Origin: Deminuibacter soli
Lineage (GTDB): Bacteria > Bacteroidota > Bacteroidia > Chitinophagales > Chitinophagaceae
NCBI RefSeq assembly: GCF_003412455.1
Contig: NZ_QTJU01000001.1
Location: forward strand, 868,001-932,000
DNA length: 64,000 bases
Reading direction: 5' to 3'
In this document: positions 25,362 to 33,958 of the stretch, one piece after another
How the letters are laid out: each line of letters starts with the position of its first letter
Numbering within the stretch: the first letter of the stretch is position 1
The notes under the pieces: generated by a model
What the model was told of the DNA's origin: nothing
Databases searched by the model: none
The model's input: the letters and a program-made list of their open reading frames with translations, nothing else
Program-made: the position numbers and the translations under genes

Positions 25362-27764
25362 TTAGTAATGCTGCACCTGCACTACATCGTACAAGCCGCC
25401 GGTAACGCCGGGTTTGCCATAAAAGCCTTTTGATACAAACCGCACCTGCACCTGCTGCTGACCGCGGGTAAGCTTAACCGGTATGGGATACAGCACATCA
25501 TACCAGTTATCCGGGTTTTGTTTTTCCAGGTATTGTGTAGCAATGGCCGTGTATTTGCCGGTATTCGCATTGTATACTTCAATATCAAACAACCGTACTG
25601 CATCTTTCAGCGCAGCATCGCTGCCCCAGTAACGGCATTGTAAAAACATTTCTTTCGCGGGATCTACTTTTACGGTAAAACCCAGCCAGCCATTCACGCC
25701 CGCGTCTATCCAGCTTTTGCCATTGAACTGCCCCTTACCCATGTACATGGCCAGCAGGTTGTGTGCAGCAAGTGACAGGGAATCCCCGATGGTAACAACA
25801 TCTGTTAACTGTGCAGGGCGTGGTGTGCTGATAAGCGTATAACCATTGTACCCTTCATTTTTAATGCGGTTGATGGGTTTAAACACCGCAGTTTTGCCCC
25901 CCATTACTGCAGTAAACTCGCAGGGGTTGCCGGTTGGCTGTAAACTTTGCAGCAAGGCCTGTTCTGTACCGCTGAAGGTACTGCGGGCAGCGGCTGTATT
26001 CACCAATACATGCGGACCATAGGTAACCGTCACGTACTGCGGCGCATCGGGCATGGGTGCAGTGGCCAGGCTAAACGGGAAGTTCACTTCTACCACATCG
26101 CCGGTTTTAAAGCTGCGGTTGAGTATCGCAAAGCTGCCAGGCGCTTTGGCAATAGGCTGTTCTGTACCGTTTAATTTGATGCTTGCATTTTTACCGGCCC
26201 ATCCGGGAATTAAAATATGCAGCTGCAATGCCGTAGGCTGCACTGTGGTAAAAGTAATTTTAGCATAGCCATTATCGGGAAACACGGTAGACTGTGTAAC
26301 CTGCACACCTTTCTGTTTCCAGTTTAAAGTGCCGGCCAGCAGGCGGTTTATCCACAGGCCGTTTTTACCATCATTAAAATAGGCACCTTCAGCCAAACCG
26401 GCATAGGCTTCCACGCCTGAGCCGTAGCAGCACCAGAAAGTATTGTCTGGCGTACCAAACTCTTTCTTTGCGCCCTGCTTTAAATCCAGGTTGTAAATAA
26501 ACATCCCGTCATCAGGATTTTGCTGCGCCATTACTGCGTTTACAAAACGTTTTTCATACGCACCTGCCCAGCGCGCATCGCCTGTCCAGGTAAAAGCATA
26601 TTCGCTGAGTTTATTTAAATTATGCGAACAGCAGCTTTCGCCATTATTGTGGTGTTCGTGCCCGGGCGAGCTGTTTACCTGGTAGTTGATGTTTTTGGGA
26701 TAGTTAAACAGTTCCCCGCCATAATCCAGCGGTTCAGGATAGGCTGATTTGCCGCTGATGCTGCCGGTAGAAAATTCATGCCCTTCTTCCATCCAGGTTA
26801 AAAAATTCAGTGCGCCGGTTTTATACATGCTGTCGCCGGTTATTTCGTAAGCATGTGCCATGCCTACTACGCAGGGCACTTCACTATTGCTGTGCTCGGC
26901 ATTGCGGCCCAGGTTGTCTTCATTGCCTGCCAGCATTTCGTTAAACCATTTTCTGCTGAATTTATTGGCCAGCTGCAGGTGTGCGGGTTTGCGGGTAACA
27001 CTGTACAGCTCCAGCAGCACATCGTGCATGCCGCCAAATTCCATAAAATATCCCTGGTACTGCCCGGTATAGCGGCGGGTGTTGAGCATGGTTTCAAGTG
27101 TAATCTGGTCAACCCGGTTCAGTCTCCAGCTAAAGTAATCTGCTTCGCCTTCGGCCACTTTCAGCGCCTGTTTGTTGCCGGTTATGTTATAGGCATCCAG
27201 CAAGCCCATCAGTATTTTATGAATAATGTAGAAGGGCACATCAGCAGACTGTAAATTCTCCAGCCTGTCGAACTGGCTGGCGCTTTGTGCATTCAGGTAC
27301 CCGGGATGGCCGGGATAATCGGCTCCTTTTTTTGCGCTGATGGCAGCCTGGCATTCAGCCAAACCGTTCACCAGGTAATTGATTTTATCGAGGAAGCGTG
27401 CGGCTTTTGCTGCATCTGTATTTTTGAGCTGGTTGTACATACGGCAGCAGGCGCTAAGGTAATGCCCGGCAAACTCACCACGCAGGGTGCCGCCGCTCCA
27501 CTCCCATCCACCATAGCCTTTCGCACCTTTGGTATCCAGCCCTGCGAAATCGCGGTAACTGTACAACATGCGGTCACCATCCAGTGATAACAGGTAATCC
27601 ACGTTTTTTACGGTCATTTCGTACAACCTGCTGCCGGGTGCCAGCTGCACCTGGTTGAGGTTAAAAGCATGCAGTATTTTTTTGTCGGGCTGCTGGGCAA
27701 TGGTTGTGCTGCCGGCCAATACCAGGGCCCCTGAAACAAGCAAACGGCGGGATAATAATTTCAT
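25362..27764 (-). CDS. GH127-family glycoside hydrolase (beta-L-arabinofuranosidase type)
   Basis: An 800-aa secreted protein with an N-terminal signal (RRLLVSGALVLAGSTTIAQ). The (alpha/alpha) barrel carries the zinc/cysteine site of GH127: E376-S-C378 within NNGESCC, and C445-C446 within FWCCYGSG. In characterised GH127 enzymes one of these cysteines is the nucleophile. Beta-sandwich domains follow from about 500. It would release beta-L-arabinofuranose or related sugars from plant glycans. No SusC/SusD pair adjoins it, so it is not part of an evident polysaccharide utilisation locus. Confidence 0.9.
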   Translation of the reverse strand: MKLLSRRLLVSGALVLAGSTTIAQQPDKKILHAFNLNQVQLAPGSRLYEMTVKNVDYLLSLDGDRMLYSYRDFAGLDTKGAKGYGGWEWSGGTLRGEFAGHYLSACCRMYNQLKNTDAAKAARFLDKINYLVNGLAECQAAISAKKGADYPGHPGYLNAQSASQFDRLENLQSADVPFYIIHKILMGLLDAYNITGNKQALKVAEGEADYFSWRLNRVDQITLETMLNTRRYTGQYQGYFMEFGGMHDVLLELYSVTRKPAHLQLANKFSRKWFNEMLAGNEDNLGRNAEHSNSEVPCVVGMAHAYEITGDSMYKTGALNFLTWMEEGHEFSTGSISGKSAYPEPLDYGGELFNYPKNINYQVNSSPGHEHHNNGESCCSHNLNKLSEYAFTWTGDARWAGAYEKRFVNAVMAQQNPDDGMFIYNLDLKQGAKKEFGTPDNTFWCCYGSGVEAYAGLAEGAYFNDGKNGLWINRLLAGTLNWKQKGVQVTQSTVFPDNGYAKITFTTVQPTALQLHILIPGWAGKNASIKLNGTEQPIAKAPGSFAILNRSFKTGDVVEVNFPFSLATAPMPDAPQYVTVTYGPHVLVNTAAARSTFSGTEQALLQSLQPTGNPCEFTAVMGGKTAVFKPINRIKNEGYNGYTLISTPRPAQLTDVVTIGDSLSLAAHNLLAMYMGKGQFNGKSWIDAGVNGWLGFTVKVDPAKEMFLQCRYWGSDAALKDAVRLFDIEVYNANTGKYTAIATQYLEKQNPDNWYDVLYPIPVKLTRGQQQVQVRFVSKGFYGKPGVTGGLYDVVQVQHY

Positions 27765-27869
27765 GAGATGTTACAGCAAATAATTAGTGTCTTAAAAACA
27801 CTAAATATAAGGGATTAGCTGTTTAGTGCATGCAGGGGCCTGCAGCATTTCGTTATTGAAGCGTGTGCA

Positions 27870-28055
27870 TTACTGCTGCAATTTCTGCAATAGCTCCCTG
27901 GCCGGCACTTTGCGGCAATTGCCTTCTTCATCGCCAATGACAAGTTCGTCATTTTCTGCAGCAGCCTGCTCAATTACGGTTTGTACGGCCTGGCGCATAC
28001 CCTGCAGCACTTTCTCGGTAAAAGTTTGCAGTTCTTCCTGTTTACTGGTATCCAT
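27870..28055 (-). CDS. Small acidic protein overlapping the zeta-like kinase gene, 61 aa
   Basis: A 61-aa protein starting MDTSKQEELQTF, with a long amphipathic helix and a C-terminal segment NCRKVPARELLQKLQQ. Its start overlaps the end of the zeta-like gene by 14 bases, so they are co-transcribed and probably translationally coupled. It does not resemble the epsilon antitoxin, which precedes zeta in the classical order. A role as partner or modulator of the kinase is a guess from position. Confidence 0.65.
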   Translation of the reverse strand: MDTSKQEELQTFTEKVLQGMRQAVQTVIEQAAAENDELVIGDEEGNCRKVPARELLQKLQQ

Positions 28056-28614
28056 GGTATTCGCTTTGTTGAAGTAATTGTTCCCACATATGTTCGTTGA
28101 TTACCTGCCCGTTCAACCCCATCAGCCCGCTGGCAATGGGTTCGGGGTTTTCAACTGCATTGCTCACGGCTACCCATTTATCACACAGCGGAATATATAC
28201 ATGCAGCAGGTTGTGCAAGCCACGGTAAAACCTGCGCTCCACAATATCGTCGGGAATATTCTGTTTGCTCTGCTGTACACGGCGCATAGCAAAATCGGGA
28301 GAGTTTAACCAGAGAAACAACAGGTTAACCGTATAGCCCAGCTGCCTGGCTTTTTTTATCAATGCGGCATAATTGATAGTGGCCAGCGTGGTTTCAAAAG
28401 CAAAATCTACCCCGTTGTGCAGCAGCGTCATCATACGTTGCAACATAATGGCCTCGGCTTCGGGCGCAGCATTTTCAGGATGAAAAGGGGAAATGCCTGC
28501 GGCAATATTGTCGGCATTTACAAATTCCGGGCAATGCAGCTGTGGCAGCAAAGCATAGCTGGTGGTAGTTTTACCTGCACCGGGACAGCCTGCTATAATG
28601 TAAGCATTGGGCAT
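28042..28614 (-). CDS. Zeta toxin-like P-loop kinase
   Basis: A 190-aa protein. The Walker A motif is GCPGAGKTT (9-17); FVNADNIAAGISPF and FAFETTLAT are the conserved zeta/UNAG-kinase segments, and the C-terminal half holds a QSKQNIPDDIVERRFYRGL helix with the basic residues used in phosphate transfer. Zeta toxins phosphorylate UDP-N-acetylglucosamine; many stand-alone relatives in Bacteroidota have no proven toxicity. No antitoxin gene precedes it; a 61-aa gene overlaps its end. Confidence 0.82.
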   Translation of the reverse strand: MPNAYIIAGCPGAGKTTTSYALLPQLHCPEFVNADNIAAGISPFHPENAAPEAEAIMLQRMMTLLHNGVDFAFETTLATINYAALIKKARQLGYTVNLLFLWLNSPDFAMRRVQQSKQNIPDDIVERRFYRGLHNLLHVYIPLCDKWVAVSNAVENPEPIASGLMGLNGQVINEHMWEQLLQQSEYHGYQ

Positions 28615-29292
28615 GGTAGGCGTTCTCTATTGGATTACGGAATAAAACACTGCAACTAATATACCTAACTAAACGCGAAAAACCCAGCACCAGTGTGCCC
28701 TGCCGGGATGAATGGCTATTTCTTAACAAAGACCGGCACTGTGCGGCTACATATAAAGGTTTCTGTTCAGGTGATCACGTTACATGACGATTGTTTAAAT
28801 GCAGGCCGTTATTCATAGTGCAAGCTTTTAAACAACCGCAGCCTGCAGCGTTCTGTTCATTTTTATTCCTGTTTGCCGGGCGCTTGCAGTTTTGCGGGTC
28901 AGTAGCTACTTTCGCTCACCCCTTACAGCAATCTGCATATCCCGCCTGTAAAACCAAAACACCCAACACCGTTAACGGCATTATTGTTAACCTGTTTTAA
29001 GCGCTGCCTATGACCATATAGCCGGGCCTTCGGCCATTGCAGTACGCTGCCTTTATGGATGCCTGCAACGCCGCCCGCGTATTAAACATATAAAACACCA
29101 TGTGTGATTATCGCATGTAGTTTATTGCCTGTTTTCCAATTCAGCCTGTTTTTATTACGTTCCCGAAAACATGACCGCGCGGCGCGAGGGGCGCCGCCTT
29201 TGTATGAAAAGTAAGATGAAATGATATTGTAACGAATACGGTTTTGCGATGCCGTATGCTCAACGTTCGCGCTTTTAGGTGTTATTACAGCA
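28615..29292. other. Long intergenic region without a supported gene
   Basis: About 680 bases between the zeta-like gene and the cupin gene. Only short frames of poor coding character occur. Two small hairpins are visible: a GGCC-TTC-GGCC palindrome near 29024-29034, and perfect 7-base arms at 29179-29185 and 29191-29197 (GCGGCGC) followed by CTTTG. The plus-strand terminator at 29293-29321 has no plus-strand gene before it. Confidence 0.5.
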
Positions 29293-29321
29293 GGCCGCCC
29301 TTTCTCTAAGGGGGGCTTTTT
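29293..29321 (+). terminator. Terminator-like hairpin on the plus strand
   Basis: GCCgCCCTT pairs with AAGGGgGGC (one G-G mismatch), followed by TTTTT. It lies just beyond the minus-strand cupin gene, but the T-run is on the plus side. Confidence 0.5.
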
Positions 29322-29329
29322 ATAACACC

Positions 29330-29674
29330 TTATTCGTAGCCGCTTTTGATGATAGTGGAGATCATTTTAAAACGCTCATTGGCGTTAATCAGGTTCCATT
29401 TGTGTGCAGGTATCACCATACCCTGGCCGGGCACCAGCTCTTTGGAAATGCCCTCTATTATTACTTCTGCCCTACCTTCTATTACCTGTATAAATGTATC
29501 GAAAGGAGAGATTTTTTCTGCGAGGCCCTCGCCTGAATCAAAAGACATGAGGGTTACATTACCGGTAGACTTGCGGAGAATGGTTTTGCTTACTACAGAA
29601 TTTGGAATATACTCGATTATTTCCACTATAATAAACTCTTTGGCTTTGGTTATCTCGCTAGTCTCCATACGCAT
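29330..29674 (-). CDS. Cupin-domain protein, 114 aa
   Basis: A single cupin domain. FIQVIEGRAEVIIEG forms the first half and LVPGQGMVIPAHKWNLINA the second. The first cupin motif lacks the usual HxH pair, while one His (PAHKW) is kept, so metal binding is uncertain. Proteins of this size in Bacteroidota are often small-molecule binders or isomerases. I prefer ATG 29674 to an upstream ATG at 29716; ATG 29668 is also possible. It lies about 190 bases downstream of the AraC gene on the same strand, separated by a terminator. Confidence 0.75.
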   Translation of the reverse strand: MRMETSEITKAKEFIIVEIIEYIPNSVVSKTILRKSTGNVTLMSFDSGEGLAEKISPFDTFIQVIEGRAEVIIEGISKELVPGQGMVIPAHKWNLINANERFKMISTIIKSGYE

Positions 29675-29740
29675 TTTACACGAAGATACATGTATGATTC
29701 TTAATATTTTGAACAATTTGGCACCCCTCCAGCTTAAACA

Positions 29741-29766
29741 AAACTGCGCCTGGAAAGGCGCGGTTT
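29741..29766 (-). terminator. Terminator of the AraC-type regulator gene
   Basis: Eleven-base arms AAACTGCGCCT and AGGCGCGGTTT (one G-T wobble) with a 4-base loop. On the minus strand it is followed by TTTTGTTT. It separates the regulator from the cupin gene. Confidence 0.75.
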
Positions 29767-29866
29767 CGTTGTGTCAGCTGGGTTTAGTACTTTATATGCT
29801 AAAGGTCACATATTTACAAATGGTTATGCTTACAGCCTTTTGCAAAAAACTTATATCAATCACACA

Positions 29867-30412
29867 TTAATCATAGTTGTTGCGTTTTATTTTACGGAAA
29901 TGGGAAGGCGATAAGCCGGTTACTTTTTTAAACTGGTTACTCAGGTGCCCGATACTGCTGTAATGTAATAGATTAGCTATTTCAGTAAGGTTTAGTTCAT
30001 CGTATACGATCAATTCTTTTACCCGCTCAATTTTCTGGGTAATAAAATACTGCTCAATGGTAATTCCCTTAATACTTGAAAACAGGTTGGCGAGGTAGGT
30101 ATAGTTGTGGTTAAGTTTTTCGCTGAGATGAACAGACAGGTTTACCTGTAACGGATCTTCTGAATAATATACCAGTTCGATAATAACTAACCGTATTTTT
30201 TCTATCAAAACGCTCCTGTTATCATCCATGAGTTCAAGGCCTGCTTTTTCCAGGCTGGCACTCAATTTTATCCTGCTTTCGGCCGATAATTCAGCAGGCA
30301 TTTGCACCATGCCCAGTTCAACCACGGTAAAAGGTATATCCAGTTCTTCAAGCGTTGAACGCACGACCATTTTGCACCGTGTGCACACCATATTTTTAAT
30401 AAACAGCTTCAT
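29867..30412 (-). CDS. AraC-family regulator with N-terminal CxxC (HMA-like) head
   Basis: A 181-aa protein. Residues 1-70 resemble a short heavy-metal-associated domain: MKLFIKNMVCTRCKMVV puts C10 and C13 in the position of the HMA CxxC. A linker and an AraC double helix-turn-helix follow (about 80-178; NLTEIANLLHYSSIGHLSNQ and FKKVTGLSPSHFRK). Metal or thiol sensing is an inference from the CxxC. It ends at its own terminator, just upstream of the cupin gene. Confidence 0.88.
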   Translation of the reverse strand: MKLFIKNMVCTRCKMVVRSTLEELDIPFTVVELGMVQMPAELSAESRIKLSASLEKAGLELMDDNRSVLIEKIRLVIIELVYYSEDPLQVNLSVHLSEKLNHNYTYLANLFSSIKGITIEQYFITQKIERVKELIVYDELNLTEIANLLHYSSIGHLSNQFKKVTGLSPSHFRKIKRNNYD

Positions 30413-30553
30413 AGTGTCGTGTTAACAACGCAGGTATTGAAGTTACGGACAACCGCGCAATACCTGTATCTAAGGGTTTTTACTTCAACAAATATTTCAT
30501 TGTTTCGGCCGGCTACCCGTACCGGTAAACCACAGATTAAATTTTATAGCCTG

Positions 30554-30820
30554 CTAAAAAATGTTCTTTCCTTTCTTATTCTTTGGTCTTGCCACGGTTA
30601 CAGAAATAAATCGCCCTTCCAGGTTAAAACCTTCAAGGCTGGTAATGGCCGTCTGGCCGTCTTCTTCCCGCAGCATTTCCACAAAACCGAATCCCCTTGA
30701 TTTACCTGTTTCCTTATCAAGGATAATACGTGAAGAAACCACTTCACCGAAAGGCGAAAAAAGCTGCTTCAAATCATCCTGGCTGATATGAAAATTCAGG
30801 TTATGGATAAAAATGTTCAT
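30554..30820 (-). CDS. RNA-recognition-motif (RRM) protein, 88 aa
   Basis: A single RRM. RNP2 is IFIHNL (3-8) and RNP1 is KSRGFGFV (40-47), followed by the usual basic tail (PKNKKGKN). Single-RRM proteins of this size occur in Bacteroidota and cyanobacteria and bind single-stranded RNA, often in cold or stress responses. It is monocistronic. The 460 bases upstream hold no other gene. Confidence 0.92.
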   Translation of the reverse strand: MNIFIHNLNFHISQDDLKQLFSPFGEVVSSRIILDKETGKSRGFGFVEMLREEDGQTAITSLEGFNLEGRFISVTVARPKNKKGKNIF

Positions 30821-31283
30821 GACAACGAATTAAGATATGGCTGGTGAAATGAGCAAAATTGGCTAGCTGAAAGCAGGAGGGGAATGTCGCAGAATCTGGT
30901 GGTGGCGGATACTGGATACATCTCATTGCTCAATTGTAAAACTACCGTATTAATACTACTGCACCAAAACCCTCCTGCAAACAAACTGACCAATTGCACA
31001 TGGGAACAAGTGCAATTGATCAGATTGGAAAAGAGGAAACGCGTGTAAAGTTTAAGAAAAACTAAGCTGTTTTTCTTACACAATTTGCCCGTGATTTTAC
31101 ATAATTCACACATCTATCTTTACTCAATGTCTCTGTCAATCAGTTTATTGTAAAAATACATATATGTCAGCCCCTTCGGAAAATGATGTAAATTATTGTT
31201 GAAATGATGTAAGTCGCCCGGTCTTGCAAAAGCATACCTTAGTAAGCGCCCGCATTATTGAAACCAATATCAAGTTACAAGTG
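30821..31283. other. Intergenic region with a long palindromic hairpin
   Basis: No supported gene. The notable element is an inverted repeat at 30986-31023. CTGAcCAATTGCAC and GTGCAATTGaTCAG pair over 13 of 14 positions around a 10-base spacer. No T-run follows on either strand, so it is not an ordinary terminator; an operator or an RNA structure is possible. Confidence 0.6.
30986..31023. repeat. Inverted repeat, 14-base arms with one mismatch
   Basis: Arms 30986-30999 and 31010-31023 with a 10-base spacer. The core CAATTGCAC/GTGCAATTG is perfect. It lies about 165 bases before the start of the RRM gene (minus strand) and 260 bases before the gene at 31284 (plus strand). Confidence 0.7.
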
Positions 31284-31844
31284 ATGAAGCTATTGAAAGC
31301 AGTACAATATGAATTAGGCTATACTGAACTGAAGCAAATCAATGCCGGCAAATCACCTTTTATTACCCAACATATTATACCACCTGCCCATCGTTTTGGC
31401 CAGGCCGCAATACCTGCAGTATTAATTGGTTTTTATTCCTACAGCCAATCCGGTATAACGGCGGCGGCCAATGTGTTACAAAAGCCGCTCCCGTTTAACT
31501 GGATCAGCGAACTATTCAACAATGCCACCCCCGACCTGCTGGTTCGTATTGCCACCTATGCACAGGTACAGCATCCTGAAAGTTTTTTATTATCGCGCCT
31601 GCAAGACATCGCTTACGAAGTTATACGCTCCATCAAAAAACACCTTGGCCCGCGCGCCAAACCATTAAACGTAAGACAATACCTGGCCACACAAAAAAAA
31701 GACATTCTCAAATACCTGCCGTCGGCCTTGTCGCTGGATATTTTGCTGAACGACCCATCGCTTTGCACAACCGTTGCCAGCCAGGAAAAACCGCAAAACC
31801 TGCACTATATTTTAGGAGATAATTTTCCTGGAACTATTCACTAA
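31284..31844 (+). CDS. Hypothetical protein, 186 aa
   Basis: A mainly helical protein starting MKLLKAVQYELGYTELKQIN, without signal peptide or clear membrane segment. I do not recognise it. The region 50-130 has a hydrophobic middle (AAIPAVLIGFYSY), and a basic stretch SIKKHLGPRAKPLNVRQYL follows. The ATG at 31284 is preferred over a TTG at 31224. A strong terminator follows seven bases after the stop, so it is a single-gene transcript. Confidence 0.65.
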   Translation: MKLLKAVQYELGYTELKQINAGKSPFITQHIIPPAHRFGQAAIPAVLIGFYSYSQSGITAAANVLQKPLPFNWISELFNNATPDLLVRIATYAQVQHPESFLLSRLQDIAYEVIRSIKKHLGPRAKPLNVRQYLATQKKDILKYLPSALSLDILLNDPSLCTTVASQEKPQNLHYILGDNFPGTIH

Positions 31845-31850
31845 TGCCGG

Positions 31851-31881
31851 TCCCTGTGTTGCAAAATGCAGGGATTTTTTT
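31851..31881 (+). terminator. Terminator after the 186-aa gene
   Basis: TCCCTG and CAGGGA arms with a 12-base loop, followed by seven T. Confidence 0.8.
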
Positions 31882-32160
31882 AGGCTGAAAGAAGAGGCGG
31901 CCTACTCAAGCATCTGTATCGGCGGTCTTCGTAACGTACAGCACCCAATGCGGCATTTGCGCATTAATGCGGTGTTGTTTCCACAACCGGTAAATACCCG
32001 TACAGATCAATGTGCCTGCTGTAACGGGCCTGTTGCAACGTTTTGAGCAACACGCTCTACAAAAAATGCGATAGAACAACAATGAACAAGCTGCTTAACC
32101 TATCCGGCAAAAATGGAATGGGCTTTGAAATAATACCTGTTATAACCAAATGGATGGTAT

Positions 32161-32424
32161 ATGAAACAGGTAATCAACAGCAGCAAAAAATTACTGGGCC
32201 GATCGGGATTGGGATGGATAGGTATCAGTGTATTCCGTCTTATATACGACCAGGAAAACATACTGGTGCCGGTACTGCAATATTATGCCACCATGCTTTC
32301 CAACCTTTGCCGTTACCTGCCTGCCCTTTGCATCAGCGCCGGGAAACAATGGCTGCAACACCTGCAAGCCAGCCTGCACGCGCTTTCACGATCTCCTGAA
32401 AAAAGATCGTTCCATTATAAATAA
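32161..32424 (+). CDS. Possible small protein, 87 aa
   Basis: A frame starting MKQVINSSKKLLGR with two weakly hydrophobic stretches (LGWIGISVFRLIY and VLQYYATMLSNLCRYL). A terminator hairpin begins five bases after its stop, the main reason to list it. It resembles no known family, and the upstream 280 bases (31882-32160) contain nothing else recognisable. It could be chance. Confidence 0.35.
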   Translation: MKQVINSSKKLLGRSGLGWIGISVFRLIYDQENILVPVLQYYATMLSNLCRYLPALCISAGKQWLQHLQASLHALSRSPEKRSFHYK

Positions 32425-32429
32425 AGAGC

Positions 32430-32464
32430 AGCCATTCTGTAAAAGGAATGGCTTCTTTGTTTTA
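32430..32464 (+). terminator. Terminator in the interval before the PI-PLC gene
   Basis: AGCCATTC and GAATGGCT form perfect 8-base arms (32430-32437, 32446-32453), followed by the T-rich tract TTCTTTGTTTT. Confidence 0.7.
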
Positions 32465-32584
32465 TATCCGTGGTGCGATAGCAGCAGGCTCATAGCAGCA
32501 ATCTGTAGTTTGTCTCATAAAATGTATCCGGTTTTGATTTAAAATGGCGGAGTTAACGATTCAGTAATATAGCAACCGGGTATG

Positions 32585-33592
32585 TTAAAAGTTGGTATTG
32601 AAAATGAGCGATACGCGTGAGGGATCGGCAAAATCCATCGGGATAATACCAAAGCGGCCTTTGGTGTTGGCCGTAAAATAAGCGGCAATACCGTTATTGA
32701 TTGCTTTGGATACCGCCGTTATATTGGGAATACTGAAGAGTAAAGGTTTATACCCGCTGGCAAAACCGATATACAGGGTATTGCCTTTTGCAGTACGGGC
32801 TTCGTCAAAAAAAGTACACATCGACTTCCATTTGTGTTGTGGATTGGCCACTACATAATCATCTTCAATACGCAGGCTGGCCTGTTTGCCATCGATGCTG
32901 AAAGTACTCTTCTTCCATTCGCTCGCGTCAATACCTTTAACGTTCCCGGCTGCAAAGCGGCGCAGCAGTACAATTTTGCCACGCGCCTCTTTTAAGGCAG
33001 GTACATTTTCACCCAGGTACCAGATGCCGGGATACTGGCGTACATAGTTGGCAAAAGTTTGCTCAAAACTGTGGGTGCAGCCATCTGCACGGTATTCTTC
33101 CTTAATGCTCATCACAATGCTTTCGCCCGGGTGATTGCGTAAAAAGGCAGCGCAGGTATTGATGACTTCAGCGAAATACAGGTTCTGGTAAAACGGACCG
33201 TGGTTAATGACAAACCCGTTTTTTACGTGGCGGCAGCGGATATCGAGAAAGCGCACGCCAATGTTGAGCTGTGCAGCAATAGAAAGGTTCTGGCATTTGG
33301 CAATACCGGCAACAGGTTCGTAACAGGCACCTGCATCATGTGAACCGGGAATAGACAGCTGGGAAAGATTGACAGAATCCGGTAAAGCTCCCATCCAGTT
33401 TTCGGGAGAACGACCTGCTATTTTGAATGCATTAAGCGGTGCAGCGGTGGTGTGTATAATACTGCCGACCGTATGGAGCACATCAGATTCAGCATCGTGC
33501 GCGTTGCAATTATAAGAAGCGGCGGCCAGCAGCAGCAACGACAGTGAATAACCGACTGTGCGCAACAGCTTTTTTAATAAATTCACACGCAT
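32585..33592 (-). CDS. Secreted phosphatidylinositol-specific phospholipase C-like protein
   Basis: A 335-aa protein with a signal peptide (VNLLKKLLRTVGYSLSLLLL). The PI-PLC X domain follows: SIPGSHDAG contains catalytic H85, VRFLDIRC follows, and VINHGPFY contains the second histidine H131. ESIVMSIKEEY completes the active-site strand. It would cleave phosphatidylinositol or glycosyl-PI, producing a cyclic inositol phosphate. ATG 33592 is chosen over 33637 because the signal peptide begins there. It lies downstream of the JetC gene on the same strand, about 370 bases away, in the position where JetD would normally be. Confidence 0.85.
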   Translation of the reverse strand: MRVNLLKKLLRTVGYSLSLLLLAAASYNCNAHDAESDVLHTVGSIIHTTAAPLNAFKIAGRSPENWMGALPDSVNLSQLSIPGSHDAGACYEPVAGIAKCQNLSIAAQLNIGVRFLDIRCRHVKNGFVINHGPFYQNLYFAEVINTCAAFLRNHPGESIVMSIKEEYRADGCTHSFEQTFANYVRQYPGIWYLGENVPALKEARGKIVLLRRFAAGNVKGIDASEWKKSTFSIDGKQASLRIEDDYVVANPQHKWKSMCTFFDEARTAKGNTLYIGFASGYKPLLFSIPNITAVSKAINNGIAAYFTANTKGRFGIIPMDFADPSRVSLIFNTNF

Positions 33593-33958
33593 TGCCGGGC
33601 ATACAGCGTGCTCGGACACCGGGCGGGTTGCCTTCATCGTATATCTGGAAATTTAGTAGGTTTTGTGCTGCGCCCCTGCGCAGGCGTATTGCCGGTTTAT
33701 CGGGGTATCTGTTCGTCTTGAAACCAGTGCTGATCTTCCGTGTAAAAATAACGAACATCGGCATCCTTTTATTTTGCCCGTTACAACTTAACGAACTAAT
33801 AATCTAAAGAAACGATGGTTATTATTGTTCAGATTGTAAAATAGCTGATTTGCAGAAGCTGAAACCTTAAAATATTTTAATTATACTAACGGATCTGATA
33901 CCTTTTGAACATATTGTTGGTTAAGTTTTTCTTGTAAAAGACTAGTATGTTTAAAAAC
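33593..33958. other. Intergenic region between the PI-PLC and JetC genes
   Basis: About 365 bases without a supported gene, terminator or repeat. In particular no trace of a JetD (DUF2220) gene was seen in any frame. Confidence 0.5.

Noticed and set aside
27829-27846. Palindrome TGCAGGGGCCTGCA downstream of the 61-aa gene
   Set aside because: It has no T-run and its loop is too short for a terminator, so it is not listed as a regulatory element.
31882-32160. Search for a gene between the 186-aa and 87-aa frames
   Set aside because: Only a frame without coding character (from 32043) crosses it, and nothing else is recognisable.
32585-33592. PI-PLC gene as the effector replacing JetD
   Set aside because: It has a clear signal peptide and lies about 370 bases away, so an intracellular role with the JetABC complex is unlikely.
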